A DNA stretch of 64,000 bases from Delphinus delphis (taxonomy: Eukaryota; Chordata; Mammalia; Artiodactyla; Delphinidae): positions 70,946,466 to 71,010,465 of the forward strand of contig NC_082695.1 in the NCBI RefSeq assembly GCF_949987515.2. Reading direction: 5' to 3'. Of this stretch, positions 1-11,369 are shown piece by piece. The position numbers and the translations under genes are program-made. Under the pieces are notes generated by a model that saw only the letters and a list, made by a program, of their open reading frames with translations, was not told the origin of the DNA and made no database searches. How positions within the stretch are numbered: the first letter of the stretch is position 1; each line of letters begins with the position of its first letter.

Positions 1-164
1 TACCAATAATCCGGAATGTGGTTTTTAGGCCCAAACTACAGTTTTGTGGGTTTATCTTCCTTATCATCTCCCACTGGTGTATGCTTTTGGAATGATATAG
101 GCTGATCCAGCTGTGTTTTGTGTTCCTTAAACATCTCACACTATTCCTCAAATGTTTGGGGTTT

Positions 165-392
165 GACAAAACCCCAAATGCATTTGGCCAAGCACATTTT
201 CCCTTGATTTTTAAACACATGTGGGTTTTATGGGAAATTTAATCCATGTGTTTTTGATTCCTTTACACTTAACTCATCAAAATGTTGTTGTGTAAGGTCC
301 CTTTGATGTCCAAGAAGCTTTTGGAGCTTTTCTTTTTTTTTTTTTATGGGACACTTTAATCCTTTTTTCTTAGAAACAGGAAGTTACATGAT
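165..392 (+). repeat. Copy A of an unnamed ~200-bp diverged repeat
   Basis: This segment aligns by eye with 23068-23280 in the same orientation. The shared core GGAAATTTAATCCA lies at 233-246 here and 23138-23151 there. On either side, blocks resembling TTGCACTTAATTCATC, a CTAGAAGC-like motif and an AGGAAGT-like motif keep the same order and spacing. I do not recognise the family. It may be an ancient interspersed repeat or an old segmental copy. It has no coding potential. Confidence 0.55.
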
Positions 393-930
393 GCCAAGAA
401 AAAACAAACTCGCACACTAGGATGGTGGTATTTGATTGAACATTTTAAAACCCTAGGGTTCAACTTGGTTCAGAATTTGATTGAAATAGTTCTCCTGGTC
501 ATTAATTTCTCATTAAATTTGTTGCTTCTTGGTGGTTTTGAAACAGTAAAACGTTATCTTTTTCTTCAGGAGAAAAATACAAAGGTAGCAGAAAATCACA
601 AACAGTTTTTAAATTGATGGTGACGTCTTATAAATGAGGTTGGTATTTTTAACACATACGTATATAGACCAAAAGAAGCTCTGTAAATTGAGGATCAATT
701 CTGTCCTTCTCTATATGCCACAAAGGGTTCTGGAGAAAGCGTATTTGACGGGAAGTTACAGTGAAAGGGAAAACCCACTCAAAACATTTTGAGAAACATG
801 TGCATGGATTTTATTAGCATTTTGTGTTTAAATGTGTCATAGAGACATTAGGAAAATGTCATACATGCACATATAAATGAGGGGGTTACATGATGAGAAA
901 TATATCTACAGGATTGATTTTATAGTCTGG
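393..930. other. Single-copy AT-rich sequence, nothing recognised
   Basis: No repeat, RNA or convincing coding sequence was recognised. A 61-codon open frame at 432-617 on the plus strand has no recognisable motif and is of chance length for AT-rich DNA. Confidence 0.5.
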
Positions 931-934
931 GAAG

Positions 935-1000
935 TAAGGATCATGGTAGTACTTACCTCCTACAATTTCTGTGAAGTTTAAATCAGTTAATACCTAGAGG
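935..1000 (+). repeat. MIR SINE fragment (3' half)
   Basis: The text resembles the MIR consensus around 'gtacctacctcatagggttgttgtgaggattaaatgagttaata', with heavy divergence. MIR is an ancient tRNA-derived SINE shared by all mammals. Confidence 0.5.
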
Positions 1001-1054
1001 GTGCTGTACTGGCTTCTTGCAGGAGCTCAGCAGGTGTAGCTAATTTCATTGTTT

Positions 1055-1190
1055 AGGGTCAGACAAGATCTGGGTTTGACCTCCAGCTCTAGCAATTACT
1101 GCGACCTTGAGCAAGCCCCTGTCTCCTCAACCTTGGTGTCCTCATCTCTCAGGAGTCCTCTGAAAATTGCTGGGAGGCGTATGTAAACAT
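1055..1190 (+). repeat. MIR SINE fragment (5' and core)
   Basis: This is MIR-like sequence in sense orientation. A 'tctgggtttgacctccagctct' block is followed by 'ctgcgaccttgagcaag' and a 'cctcatctc' block, in consensus order. It lies just downstream of the separate 3'-half fragment. Confidence 0.6.
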
Positions 1191-1257
1191 CATGTCACGT
1201 AATCATAGCACCTAGTGGTCTTCTATGCATTAACATGTGAAATGTCAACTGTTTGAT

Positions 1258-1362
1258 AGTTGAAACAGTAACTTGGCCAAAGTCACGAAAGTGTGAGTAA
1301 TAGACCAAGCAAGGATTTGAGCTCACTTCCTCTAACTAAATAGCTCATGTTCTTTCTACTGC
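1258..1362 (-). repeat. MIR SINE fragment
   Basis: The antisense MIR core is visible: 'gaaacagtaacttggccaaagtcac' followed by 'ggatttgagctcac' and 'gttctttctactgc'. It is diverged and truncated. Confidence 0.55.
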
Positions 1363-1479
1363 TTTTTAAAAAGACAGTTAATGAATGTTAAAAAATAAAA
1401 ACAAAGAACAAGAAAGCAATGTGGATGGTTTTGTCAAGATTGTCAGGGGCCAATACCTTAATATAAAAACTGGTCCTAT

Positions 1480-1720
1480 ACTTGATCCCTGAACAATGTG
1501 GGGTTAGGGGCACTGACCCTCTGTGACATCAAAAATCCAAGTATAACTTACAGTCAGCCGTCCGTGTCCACAGGTCCTGCATATCCACGCTTCCTCTGTA
1601 TCCTCGGATTCAACCAGCCGAGGAGAGGGTCATGCAGCACTGTGGTATTTACTGTTGAAAAAAATCCATGTTTAAGTGGACCCATGCAGTTCAAACCTAG
1701 ATTGTTCAAGGGTCAGCTTT
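1480..1720. mobile_element. Tigger2/MER8-type DNA transposon remnant (non-autonomous)
   Basis: The ends form imperfect terminal inverted repeats. The left end reads TTGATCCCTGAACAATG and the right end ATTGTTCAAGGGTCAGC. Internal text matches the pogo-like Tigger2/MER8 short derivative, including 'gtggacccatgcagttcaaacctag' near the right end. It is about 240 bp and lacks transposase. TA-rich sequence at both edges is consistent with TcMar target choice. Open frames across it are incidental. Confidence 0.75.
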
Positions 1721-2640
1721 ACTTCTTTCTTTGAGAATTTTCCCTCTACAATGTGGAAGTCTTTCCATGAAATTAGTCATGTTAAGCAAGAAAAAGGTTG
1801 TGTTTACAAGACAATGTTCTGGGGACGTGATCTCTGCTTTCCCAGTTCTGAGGCCAGGCAAGCCTGTATGGAAAGCCCTTTAAACTTTCCTCTCTGTTCT
1901 CTTCCTTTGTTCTCTCCTTAAAGCCCACCTTTGAGTTTAGGTGGCAGAATGTAATGCTGGGGGTAGGACAGACAGATAGACCTTACTACTGGGGAGATCT
2001 CGTTCTCTCTGTCTAATAGCACAGTGATGTCGAGGGATTCTGTCTCATATGAAATCATCAACTCATTCCATTTTATCATCAACATCATCAGAATTAACCT
2101 ACCAGTTAAAATGGCAGAAGTTTTATCTTACAATGCCTGAAGATTATTACAATTCATCAGTGCCGTTTCATTGATCCAGGAGACTGAAATGGTAGTGATA
2201 GTAGACAAATGCCTTATAAAATTATATATATCATTAGCTACCTGATAGGAAAACTAAACCGAGCAGGAAATACCAAAATTTCACATCTCAAGAATGATGA
2301 CCAATTTAAGATCAATCGGATCAGAAACCAATAATGTAGGTTAATGAGAATTTTTTCTCTAACTACAAAATTATTATTTTGCACTCTATTTTGAGAAGCA
2401 TCTTTTGGGCAAAGTGAGGGGCCTGTATTGTATTCTATTGGAAAGGAATATATGTGTATATTACTTTTTTGATCGTATTTGCTCAAATCAGCAAATAAAA
2501 TGATATTCTTATTTTAATTGTAGGTTCCATGACTATAATGTGGAAAAATGGCTTGAAATAAATTATTGATGAGCAGTAATAGATGGTAGCTTTTCAGCCT
2601 AATTCTTACCCTGTTAGCATTTTTTGCTATCTACATATTT
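1721..2640. other. Single-copy sequence, nothing recognised
   Basis: No recognisable repeat, exon or RNA gene. Several open frames of 80-82 codons (for example 1676-1921 plus and 2238-2486 minus) show no domain and overlap low-complexity AT-rich text. Confidence 0.45.
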
Positions 2641-2644
2641 ATTT

Positions 2645-2885
2645 AAATAACAGTAATAATAACGTGCGTTTATTGAGTCCTTTCCATGTACCAGACACTA
2701 TTCTCAGTGCTTTATAGAAATTAACTCATTAAATTCACACATGTAGGTCTCATTATTATTCCCATTTTACAGATTAACAAAGCAGATTACACAGGTTAAG
2801 GAACTTGCCCAATGTTATTAAGCTAGTAAGTGGCAGAGTCTGGGTTGCAAAGTTTTACTTAAAATATAGATTATCTGAAAGCACC
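2645..2885 (-). repeat. MIR SINE, nearly full length
   Basis: Antisense MIR runs in order: 'tttattgagtcctttccatgtaccagacact', 'ttaactcatt', 'cccattttacagat', 'aggaacttgccc' and 'agctagtaagtggcagagt'. It is moderately diverged. Confidence 0.8.
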
Positions 2886-2889
2886 GCTC

Positions 2890-3540
2890 ATTCTATGACT
2901 TTCGTGTCATAAGCATAACTTTACTCTTTCAAAAGAGCTGGCCCTCTGAAGACATATTCTGTTCTCTGATGGGTTCTCTGGGGTATTGTCTGTGTCTAAT
3001 TCATCTTTGTGTCCCCAAAGGGCTAAGCAAATGCCTTGCCCATTGTTGTTACTTGCTGTAACCAAATCTTACTTTCTTTTAATATATCAAATGAAAATAT
3101 GTCTCTATTTTCAGAACATCTGGCCATACAGAACATTTTGTAACTCGCCACCAAGAATGTGATGCCCACAGTTTTTAATAAATCTCTGAGTGTGTCAAAA
3201 CACCTGGCCAATATAGGCCATCTAAGGGAGGGAGAGAGGAAATCTTTTGATGTCTCTGCCCAGGGAATTGTGGAGAGTGCACCCTGGAAATGAAGGAAGG
3301 AACTGAGCCCAGTGCCTGGGATTATGTGGAGCTGTACCTTCTCATGAGGCTTCCCATCCATCATACCTCCACCTAAAAGAACCAGGGATGCAGGCCCTCT
3401 CTCGAAAGTCTTACTGTGGAAAACCAGGCTTTGGACATGCTAAGTGCAAGGAAAGAGAAAGAACACTAAGGCGACAGGGAGACTACCTGACTGTCATGCT
3501 TCATGACACAGAAAGTTATTAGAACTTACAGACATTATAT
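2890..3540. other. Single-copy sequence
   Basis: No repeat family was recognised. A 113-codon minus-strand open frame at 3023-3364 has no recognisable domain, signal peptide or homologue known to me, so I do not call a gene. Confidence 0.45.
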
Positions 3541-3544
3541 AGAA

Positions 3545-3785
3545 GTTAATATTTTCACTATACTTTTTATTTTGGAATAATTTTAGATTGACAGGAAAGT
3601 TGCAAAGATAGTATAGAGAGTTCCTATATGTTTTCCACCCAGCTTCCCTTAGCGCTAAAATCTTAACATAACTGTGGTGCCTTTGTCAAAACTATGATGT
3701 GAACATTAGTATGACACTGTCACCTAAACTAGAGACTTTATTTGGATTTCACTAGCCTTTTCACTAATATGCTTTTCTTTTCCCT
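3545..3785 (-). mobile_element. Old L1 (L1M-type) 3' UTR fragment
   Basis: The text resembles the antisense 3' UTR of old mammalian L1 subfamilies: 'ttttggaataattttagat', then 'gttgcaaagatagtatagagagttcc', then 'ttgtcaaaactatgatgtgaacatt' and 'actttatttggatttcac'. No coding part remains. Confidence 0.65.
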
Positions 3786-3926
3786 GGTCTGATGTGGGAG
3801 ACTACACTGCACTTAGTCATCTTTTCTTCTAGTGTTATCTAATCTGTGACAGCTTCTCCATCTTTCCTTGTTTTTCATTAGCAGTTAACTTTTAAGAGGA
3901 AAGAAAGTTCTCTATAAGTATCAAGC

Positions 3927-3928
<2 letters not shown>

Positions 3929-3967
<39 letters not shown>

Positions 3968-3990
3968 ACGTGTGCATGTGTGCATGCACA
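3929..3990. repeat. (TG)n microsatellite
   Basis: A pure TG dinucleotide run of about 37 bp is followed by degenerate TGTGCACG/TGTGCATG units. Opposing open frames across it are artefacts of the repeat. Confidence 0.95.
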
Positions 3991-3999
3991 GAATGGTCA

Positions 4000-4250
4000 G
4001 GGAAGTCTCTCTGGAGGTGACACTTGAATAGAGACCTAAATTTAAAAGATGAGAAGAGTCAAGGGATGAAAAGAGCTTAGAAAGGATTCCAGGTAGAAGG
4101 AGTAGCACATACAAAGGCCCTGAGGCAGGAAGGCAGGAGGAAGTTTGATGTGTTCAAGAAGCAATGGCAAGCTAGGATAGTTGGAGTGGAGGGCCAGATC
4201 ATACCTGGCTTGGAGGCCATGATTGTAAATGTGATCTCTCTCCTGGAAGA
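4000..4250. repeat. Ancient mammalian interspersed repeat, family not named
   Basis: The block contains 'ggattccaggtagaaggagtagcacatacaaaggccctgaggcagg' and 'ggccagatcat', a pattern I recall from an old widespread mammalian repeat. I cannot assign the family. It is diverged and non-coding. Confidence 0.4.
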
Positions 4251-4254
4251 TTTC

Positions 4255-5235
4255 CTTTGTGTCTTTCACAATGTAAAACATAATTCTCCAGAACTCAGCT
4301 CTAGGTGGAATTAAGCTATGACTACTCATATCCAGACAACCTTTCTCTGACCATAAGAATCAATCCAGGTTCATTCTTAAGGGGGCAGGCAGATACCTGA
4401 CTATCATTAGAGACAGTTCAACAATATCTGCTTTTTCATGTGAGGTTCTGGCAGAACAAACTAAAAGGAGTTGCCAATATTTCTACCTACGTAGGTGCTT
4501 AATGATCTATTAGTTGTTGGCTCTTTCCTTCCCTCTGGAAACTATTACCGTAGCTTAATCTACCCTCACCACCACTGCTCCGCCAGTCAAATCTATGCAA
4601 GTTGCCAAATGTGTCAACATTGAAATGAATGATATAATTATTTTAGTGTCTGAAGGGAAGATTGTATCTCTTACGAGAGGATGGCAAAAACGTTTTGACT
4701 GTTTATTTTCTCTCCAAATTCCCTTCCTTGACGTGGTTTTTGCAATCTCTTGATTTTCTGCTATCGATGGAGCTGTATAGATCATGATCCGAACACCTCT
4801 CCAATCACCGGACCCTTGCCTTATGGGTGCTATCCAAGAAAAAAAAGAGTGGTTTATGAACCATGCGTGTTGTTTCTTCTGCAAAAACTGTCATATATAT
4901 AAAATCGGAGCGTTTCAAAAGCAATAAGTAAAACTTCAGCCACCTCTCTCAATAGAGCTCTTCAAATCTCTGTCATCCACAAAAATAAAGCGTATAAATT
5001 GAAATTGATTTTTTATAAAACCTTCATTAAAAAAAATCCAAACATTTGGTAACATCTGCTGGATGGCTCAGGAATTTTATTTTTGTTATTTCTGAATGAG
5101 TCCAGCTTTTGAAGAGCTGGGACCAATTACATCTGAAAATGTACAAAATCAATCAGATGTGTGGATACACACGATAGAAAGAGACCATCATAACCTTGGT
5201 TCTCCTGTTGGTCACATTTAACCTCAAGCTTCAAC
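4255..5235. other. Single-copy sequence
   Basis: No repeat recognised. Open frames of 95 codons (4042-4329 minus) and 109 codons (4555-4884 minus) have no family signature. Confidence 0.45.
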
Positions 5236-5237
5236 TG

Positions 5238-5495
5238 TGGAGCATAGTAGGTACGACCACGGGCTTTGGTTACACGTAATTGTGGTTTTTAATTCTGGCT
5301 CTTCCCCTCATTAGCTCTGCAACCTTGAACAAGTTACCGAAACATTTCTAAACTTCAGTTTATAGATTTAAAAAATGGTGATAATAATATTTCTGCTATC
5401 CAGAATGATTGTGAAGATTAAATGAGATCATTTACGTTAAGGGCTTAACAATGCCTTACTCATTTAAAATGATCAATAAAAGTTAACTCTTAATA
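5238..5495 (+). repeat. MIR SINE, nearly full length
   Basis: Sense MIR begins with 'agcatagtaggtacgaccacgggc', runs through the central 'ctctgcaaccttgaacaagtta' and 'aaaaatggtgataataat', and ends at 'gattaaatgagatcatttacg'. Confidence 0.75.
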
Positions 5496-5559
5496 TAATT
5501 ATTATTGTTAATAAGCTCAACCCTTCTTATGTGCAATGCAGTATTCCAAGCACTGTAGG

Positions 5560-7340
5560 GACTCAAAAAATAATTCAACATGGTTTCTTTTTGGAGAACT
5601 TGGACCTATTCACATGGAAGTTTCACTATCAAATCGAAAATCTAGGAACAAAAATAAAACGAATTTAGAAAATAAAGTAAATGATTAATTGTCAAAGACC
5701 AATGCAGGCAAAAAGGAAACCTCTGAAAGTGAAGATGGGCAGGATTCAAAGAGGCCAGGCAGAGTATTCTATATTGTGTGTAGAGATTATACAATAGCGA
5801 ATCGTATATCAAAGAGCGCATCAATAGAAGACAGTTACTGTGAAATGAATAGTTCTATATTTAGTAAAAGTAAGATACTGATATGAAAATAATATGGTGA
5901 TGGTTAACAATAGTTAATTCGATTAATTAATGTCAATTAAACATAATGAATTCATTAAAGCCCTTCCATAAATCAGAACTTTTCTTTTCACAAGAAATTC
6001 TTGTAATGGGTTGGAATGTTTTTGTTCGACTCTGATTGCAGCTTTCACTCCGCAACTCTGATCTTGTTGAGCAGTTGTGATAAGGCCAGCTGCATCCGAA
6101 ATGAGCATGTATCAGTATTCTAACACCTTTAGGTCTATCACCCCTACAAAACCCTTGTCACTTTAGTTTAATTGCAAATTCCCCGGAGAGCCTCCTCTAA
6201 TGACCCATTTACATTAAAGCTTTTAAATTAGATTTCAATCTTAATTTCACTTGAAATGTTACCCTGGAGTAATCATTCCATTATAAATCATTTTATTTGA
6301 TTTTATGGAATAGCTCAATTACAAGAGAAGTATTGAAATAAAGTGCAACTATACTGAGAAAAGCAGAGAGACAAAAGCAGAGTCTGACTTTGGGAAAATG
6401 TTATCAGTCAGGGCAAAACTTAGTCATTTATAAGCCATACAATGTCTTACAGTACTGAAATGGGGTATATTTTCAACCAGAGATAATTGGAGTACTGTGA
6501 CTGTTTGAATGGATATTAAGGCTTTAAACTTGGGAAGGAAGCAGGAGAGAATGTCAAGCCCCTTCCAGATCAAGATGGGATGCATCTTTCCTTTCTGAAG
6601 AAATCATGGACCCCAAGAGGCCACCTTTAATACTGAGTGGCATTTCAGAAATTATCTTCTTCTTTAAATCTGGATTCCATTTATACATGTATGTGCTATC
6701 GAGTCTCCTTCAGTTGATAGCTCCTCACCCTGTGGTATGTTTTATTTAGGCTTCACTCTATAGCTGGTAGTGTTACACTGTATTGCTCACGGTGAGAACT
6801 TTCTGAGGATGTTTCTTTAATCTACTATAGGGTGGGTCAAGATGCTTTTTATTATTTAAAAATTAGCTACATTACATTATTTGGTTAACAAATTCAGGGA
6901 GGAAAAGAAGGAAAGATGGATAGGATGTTTATATTGGATAAGTAGCAGGTAAGTCTTAGAAGGGGCTGAAGATACAAATAGTCCAAAGGGAGCCCTGAAG
7001 CTTCCTCGGAGTTAAGTGACCTGCTTCCTTTGGACCCAGTTACAAGTCTAGTTATTTTGGCAGAGCAGAAACTACTAACTAAGAACTTCCACACATTTCC
7101 TCTCTATAATGTCGATATTTTACTCTCTGGAACTACAAACTTCTTTTAAAAATTCAGAAAGGATTGATTTACAGTCTTCTAAAAAAAAAATGAGGCAATG
7201 ATTAGGAACACCAACTTGTCATAGAACACAGATTCCATCATTTGTAATTCTTTTGATTTTCTTTGTAGCCTCATACCTGGTCAGTTATTATAAATGTGTT
7301 GCAAGTACTTAAAACTGTTTATTTTCTATTTGTTGGGTGT
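5560..7340. other. Single-copy AT-rich block; possible conserved noncoding part near 6120-6350
   Basis: No repeat or gene was recognised over about 1.8 kb. The part at about 6120-6350 carries several homeodomain-like AATTA/TTAAT words and an AATTGCAAAT octamer-like word, with no repeat signature. Whether it is conserved cannot be judged from one sequence. Confidence 0.35.
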
Positions 7341-7345
7341 AGTTT

Positions 7346-7440
7346 CTCTATATTCATTCATTCATTTATTCATTCAGGAAATATTTAGTATCTGTTATGG
7401 GCCAAGCACTCCTCTAGGCAATGGGCATGGAACAGTGAGC
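7346..7440 (-). repeat. L2-like 3' end fragment
   Basis: ATTCATTCATT units are followed by 'aggaaatatttagtatctgttatgggccaagcactcctctaggcaatggg'. This matches the antisense end of LINE-2 type elements. MIR-like alternatives are possible. Confidence 0.5.
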
Positions 7441-7554
7441 AAGAAAACAAAACATCCATGTCGTCTATTACCTTGTTACTTCTTATCAAAATTCCTGCAG
7501 TCTTAGTCATTTTTGGTCTGGTTGAGAACTCAGTTTTCCGAGAGACAGGTGTTG

Positions 7555-9090
7555 AAATATCTGCTGTTGTGGCTATATCATGTTCTGCTTAGAGTTCTGT
7601 CAGTTTTTGCTGTAATTCTTTAGGCTAACGTTTTAAGTGAAGACAAACGTGTGATATAGCGCATCAGCGGACTGTCACTCTTGTTTTTAGGAGTGCCCCG
7701 CTTTTGGTGCTTTTTTTGCCATGCCTATTTTGCCTAATATCAGTATTTTTAGAGCAGTTTTCTTTTGACTTTTGTTAAATATCTTGTGTAAAAAAATCTT
7801 TTTGTGTTATTTATTGCAAAAACATTTCTTTTAAACAACATACAACTATTGTTTAGTTTTGTATTTTATTCTTATAAACACAGCAATTCATTGACCTCAT
7901 TTTTTTTCCTGGCAACTCCCCTACTTTACACACCCATTTTCCTTCTCTAATCTATGTTTAGTTTTCTTTAGGCCTGGCACAAATCTTGAGATTTCCCTTT
8001 TCTGCTATTTATTGTTGGATGTCATATTTATTACTTCTATATTTATTCCCTTGTTTCGTAGAACTATATCTTCCAGTAGCTTCTTGTAAACAGTCATACA
8101 AGGAGTAGGCTATTGGATACTTTATATATTTGAAAATATCTTTATTTTGACTTCAGGTTAGATTGATTGGTTGGGTATAGAAATCATCTTCCCTTTGAGG
8201 TTTGATTGCTCCGTTGTCTTCTAGCTTCTAGTGTTGTTCCTGAAACTAATGCCATCTGATTCATTCTTTGTATTCTACTTTTTCATCTTTTGAAGAAGAT
8301 ATTAGTATTGTAAAATGTCTTGGGGCATGTCATTGTCTTTTTATTCTGTCTCTGGGACTTTATATTTTATTCCTTTTATTGATAGCTTATGTTTTTACTA
8401 GCCCATTTTTAATTTTCAAAGTCTTCATGTTCTTTTTTGAAATGTATTATTCAGATTTCTTGTGTACATTGTCTTCCTTTATTTCTTGTGTGCTTTGTCT
8501 TCCTTTCTCATATCAAATAATAATAGTTCTTTTTTTGTTTTTTCTTTTTTGCGGTACGCAGGCCTCTCACTGCTGTGGCCTCTCCCGTTGCGGAGCACAG
8601 GCTCCGGACGCGCAGGCTCAGCAGCCATGGCTCACAGGCCCAGCTGCTCCGCGGCATGTGGGATCTTGCTGGACTGGGGCACGACCCCATGTCCCCTGCA
8701 TTGGCAGGCGGACTCTCAACCACTGCGCCACCAGGGAAGCCCCAAATAATAATAGTTTTTGATGTTTCCTTCTGCTTCCTCCATTGCCTTTCTCCATGTT
8801 CCTCTTTCCTATTTGTTTTGAGTTCTATCTCTCATGGTGTAGGTTGTCTTCAAATTTCTGGTGATCTTTGTCTCTCACATCATATTTAAGTGGTGGGCTT
8901 CATTGTAGTGTGTGGTGGGAGGGTAGAAGAGGTTTTTGTTGGGAGATAACCAAATGGTAGTATATATGTATTTTTTCCCCTCTGAGGATGTTCAGCTTCT
9001 CAGAAGAAGAATCTTCCAGCCTCCACCTGGTAAGCAGTGCTCTGGGAGAAGTGTAGGAGGTATGGGGTAGGTGTCTTACCATTCAGTTTA
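7555..9090 (-). mobile_element. Old L1/HAL1-type relic, interrupted by a CHR SINE
   Basis: Antisense L1-like text includes 'tgcctaatatcagtatttttagagcagttttcttttgact', 'cttcttgtaaacagtcat', 'ttgattggttgggtatagaaatca' and 'ttgtcttctagcttctagtgttg'. These are in the order expected of the antisense strand of an old L1. All frames are broken. A CHR SINE at 8529-8743 splits it. The part right of the SINE is less certain. Confidence 0.5.
8529..8743 (-). mobile_element. CHR-2-type SINE, short form
   Basis: A tRNA-derived SINE in antisense. A T-rich tail lies on the left, and the head reads GGGGCTTCCCTGGTGGCGCA at the right end. It is flanked by a 14-bp perfect target-site duplication, AAATAATAATAGTT, at 8515-8528 and 8744-8757. 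The short form lacks the internal repeat of 'ccacaactactgagcc' and the long form's 3' segment. It inserted into an old L1. The open frames across it are not genes. Confidence 0.95.
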
Positions 9091-9094
9091 GTCA

Positions 9095-9650
9095 ATGACT
9101 CACTCCCCTTACTGGGCCTTGGGTTCTGTGTCTGAAGCCTTCCAATTTAGTTACTTTTTTTTCACCCCCAGATAAATGAATACATCCCGAATGTGGCAAT
9201 GGTCATTGTTCAGCTGAGGGAGAAGGTGGGGAACTTGTTGGGTATACACAATCCCCCCATTTTTAGCCCTTGCCTCATTTCCCTTCTACCATGTTCCACC
9301 AAATCAGGTAATTCTATTTCTTGACAGCTTCTAGGTTTCTGCTTGACAAATGACCTTGCTTTATACGATATCACACTCCTGCATTTATGTTGTAATTTTC
9401 TCCTCTGTGTTGAGTCAATTATCACTGTCCTATCTTCTTACATTTGTTGACACATTTCGTTCTCTGTTGAATCTTCTGTTCAATTTGTCTTTAAGGGTTT
9501 ACAGCATTTTATTCCTTTATTTTGATGGAATTGGGGGAGGGAATGACACTGAATACACATGTTCATGATGCCACGTTTAACCAGAAGTCACTTGGCTTAT
9601 GTTTTATCAACTTATTTTTATTGTTGCCCAGGGCTTAGCCAGAATTTCTC
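9095..9650. other. Unassigned sequence
   Basis: No repeat family or gene was recognised. This stretch could be further decayed L1 flank. Confidence 0.35.
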
Positions 9651-9654
9651 TCTC

Positions 9655-9855
9655 TCTATTTTTTGATTGAAGTGTAGTTGATTTACAGTGCTTTATTAGT
9701 TTCAGGTGTACAGCACAGTGATTCAGTTATACGTGTGTGTGTGTATATATATGTATATATATACATTATTCTTTTCAGTTTCTTTTTTTCTTATAGGTTA
9801 TTACAAAATATTGAGTATCGTTCCCTGTGCAATACAGTAGGTCCTTAGAAATTCT
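9655..9855 (-). mobile_element. L1 3' UTR fragment with embedded TG/TA tract
   Basis: Antisense L1 3' end: 'ttgattgaagtgtagttgatttacag', 'agtttcaggtgtacagcacagtgattcagtta', 'ttataggttattacaaaatattgagta' and 'gttccctgtgcaatacagtaggtcc'. A GTGTGTGTGTATATATA tract lies at 9733-9764. It is 5' truncated. Confidence 0.8.
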
Positions 9856-9877
9856 ATATCTCTATGAGTTGAGGAGG

Positions 9878-9879
<2 letters not shown>

Positions 9880-9930
<51 letters not shown>
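9880..9930. repeat. (TG)n microsatellite
   Basis: An uninterrupted TG run of about 50 bp directly follows the L1 3' fragment. It is probably length-polymorphic. Confidence 0.97.
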
Positions 9931-10029
9931 GGGGCAGGGGGCAGAGGAGTTTAGGGTGTGTCCTTCCATAATCAATCCAGTTTGGTATGTTTACTCCTTT
10001 ATCTTTATTTCTTATTAAACCCTTCACAG

Positions 10030-10140
10030 TAGATTTTATAATCTCTGTTTTACAGATGGGGAAACTGAGACTCAGGGTTAAAAAGTCACTGACCCAAGAC
10101 AACAAAATCATGTTAAGTTGCAGAGCCAATATCTAATTCC
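10030..10140 (-). repeat. MIR SINE fragment
   Basis: Antisense MIR core: 'ttttacagatggggaaactgagactcagggtta' followed by a degraded 'gttaagttgcagagcc' block. Confidence 0.7.
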
Positions 10141-10616
10141 AAAGCAAATGCATAATATAAGCTCTATATATGGTTAATGATTAATGAGTTAAGACAATAA
10201 GTGTGTCTATTAATAATAAATCAGTTTCACCCACCAATGATCTGATTCGTGAAGTGTCACTGTTTATAGTTTACTTATATTCACCTTTCAACCATTCATT
10301 ATTAGGATTCCCACCCTTGGTCCTAAGATTTTCATAACAATAGATTTTGCCTTTTTGAATATTGACACCACCATACATTCTAGAGGGCAAATTTTAATGA
10401 GGAGACAGTTAAATATGATCTTATTGGTTTACTGTGGCTGAGTTCTATAATCAATCTACATAATTAACAATTAGATGTAGCTGATGGAGTAATGTGGCAG
10501 TTTGATAGAGAAGCATGGGTCAAACTAGTTCAGGGAACCACTTCTATCACATCCTTCCTCATAAAGACAATCAGTAACCTTCAGATACTCACATTTACAA
10601 ATAAACTGATGTACTC

Positions 10617-10720
10617 TCCACTCCTCTTATCTCACCAGCCCTCCCCTCTCCTCCTCTCTCCTGTCTCCTTACCTTTTCTTTATTTTCCCCTTTTTTTCTT
10701 CTTTCTTTTCCTTTTTTTTG
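10617..10720. repeat. Pyrimidine-rich low-complexity tract
   Basis: A CT-rich strand of about 100 bp contains runs of C and T with few purines. No gene is implied. Confidence 0.8.
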
Positions 10721-10803
10721 ACTATTCCTCAAAAATTGTGCTCAGGATAGGCAAGTAGAGGCAAATAATTCAGAAACATTTGGGTCATTATAAGAACCTT
10801 ACC

Positions 10804-10925
10804 GGGACCTCCCTGGCAGTCCAGTGGTTAAGGCTCTGTGCTTCCACTGCAGAGGGCACAGGTTCGATCCCTGGTCAGGGAACTAAGATCCTGTATGCTG
10901 CGTGGCATGACAAAAAAAAAAAAAA
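10804..10925 (+). mobile_element. CHR-1-type SINE
   Basis: A short tRNA-derived SINE starting GGGACCTCCCTGGCAGTCCA, with a B-box-like GGTTCGATCCC and an A tail. Imperfect target duplications (AACCTTACC and AACTTTACC) flank it. It is older and shorter than the CHR-2-type copies in the window and lacks their downstream 'gagccacaac' segments. Confidence 0.9.
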
Positions 10926-11369
10926 AACTTTACCATGAGTACTGTGCCTAAATAGCAAATATATTTTCTGAGTAAATGAATCAGTGAATGAGTAATTACA
11001 TGTTCACCTGTGGCTTCTGTGAAACACAAAGGAAGCTGTACAGTTTCTGGGGAAACTTGAACAATCTGCATGGCGACTTCTTCAGTTTCTTCACTATCTT
11101 TTCTTGAACAAGTCACAATTCTTAAAGATGATTGACCCAGGCTATAAATATATACATTAATTAAAAACAAATGAATAAAATGAATAAAAATACTATATTT
11201 TGAACTGGTCAATGCATCAGGTTCCATAAATATGTGATCTGAGAAGGTGTTATGTCTAGAGAGGATGGTGGGGCCTATGGGAAACTAACACAGGAATTAA
11301 ACATTGAAATACTTAGAGTAAATGTATATAAAGTACATGGCATGTGCCTATAAGGCGTCTGCTCCCAGT

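Noticed and set aside
3878..4114. Open frame containing a Thr-His repeat protein
   Set aside because: It is the translation of the (TG)n microsatellite on the opposite strand.
8268..8762. 164-codon open frame with hydrophobic stretches resembling membrane segments
   Set aside because: It runs from antisense old L1 into an antisense SINE. The hydrophobic look comes from T-rich DNA.
9880..9930. Regular short repeats that might suggest a CRISPR-like array
   Set aside because: Pure dinucleotide repeat with no spacers. The other tandem tracts in the window are also microsatellites in eukaryotic DNA.
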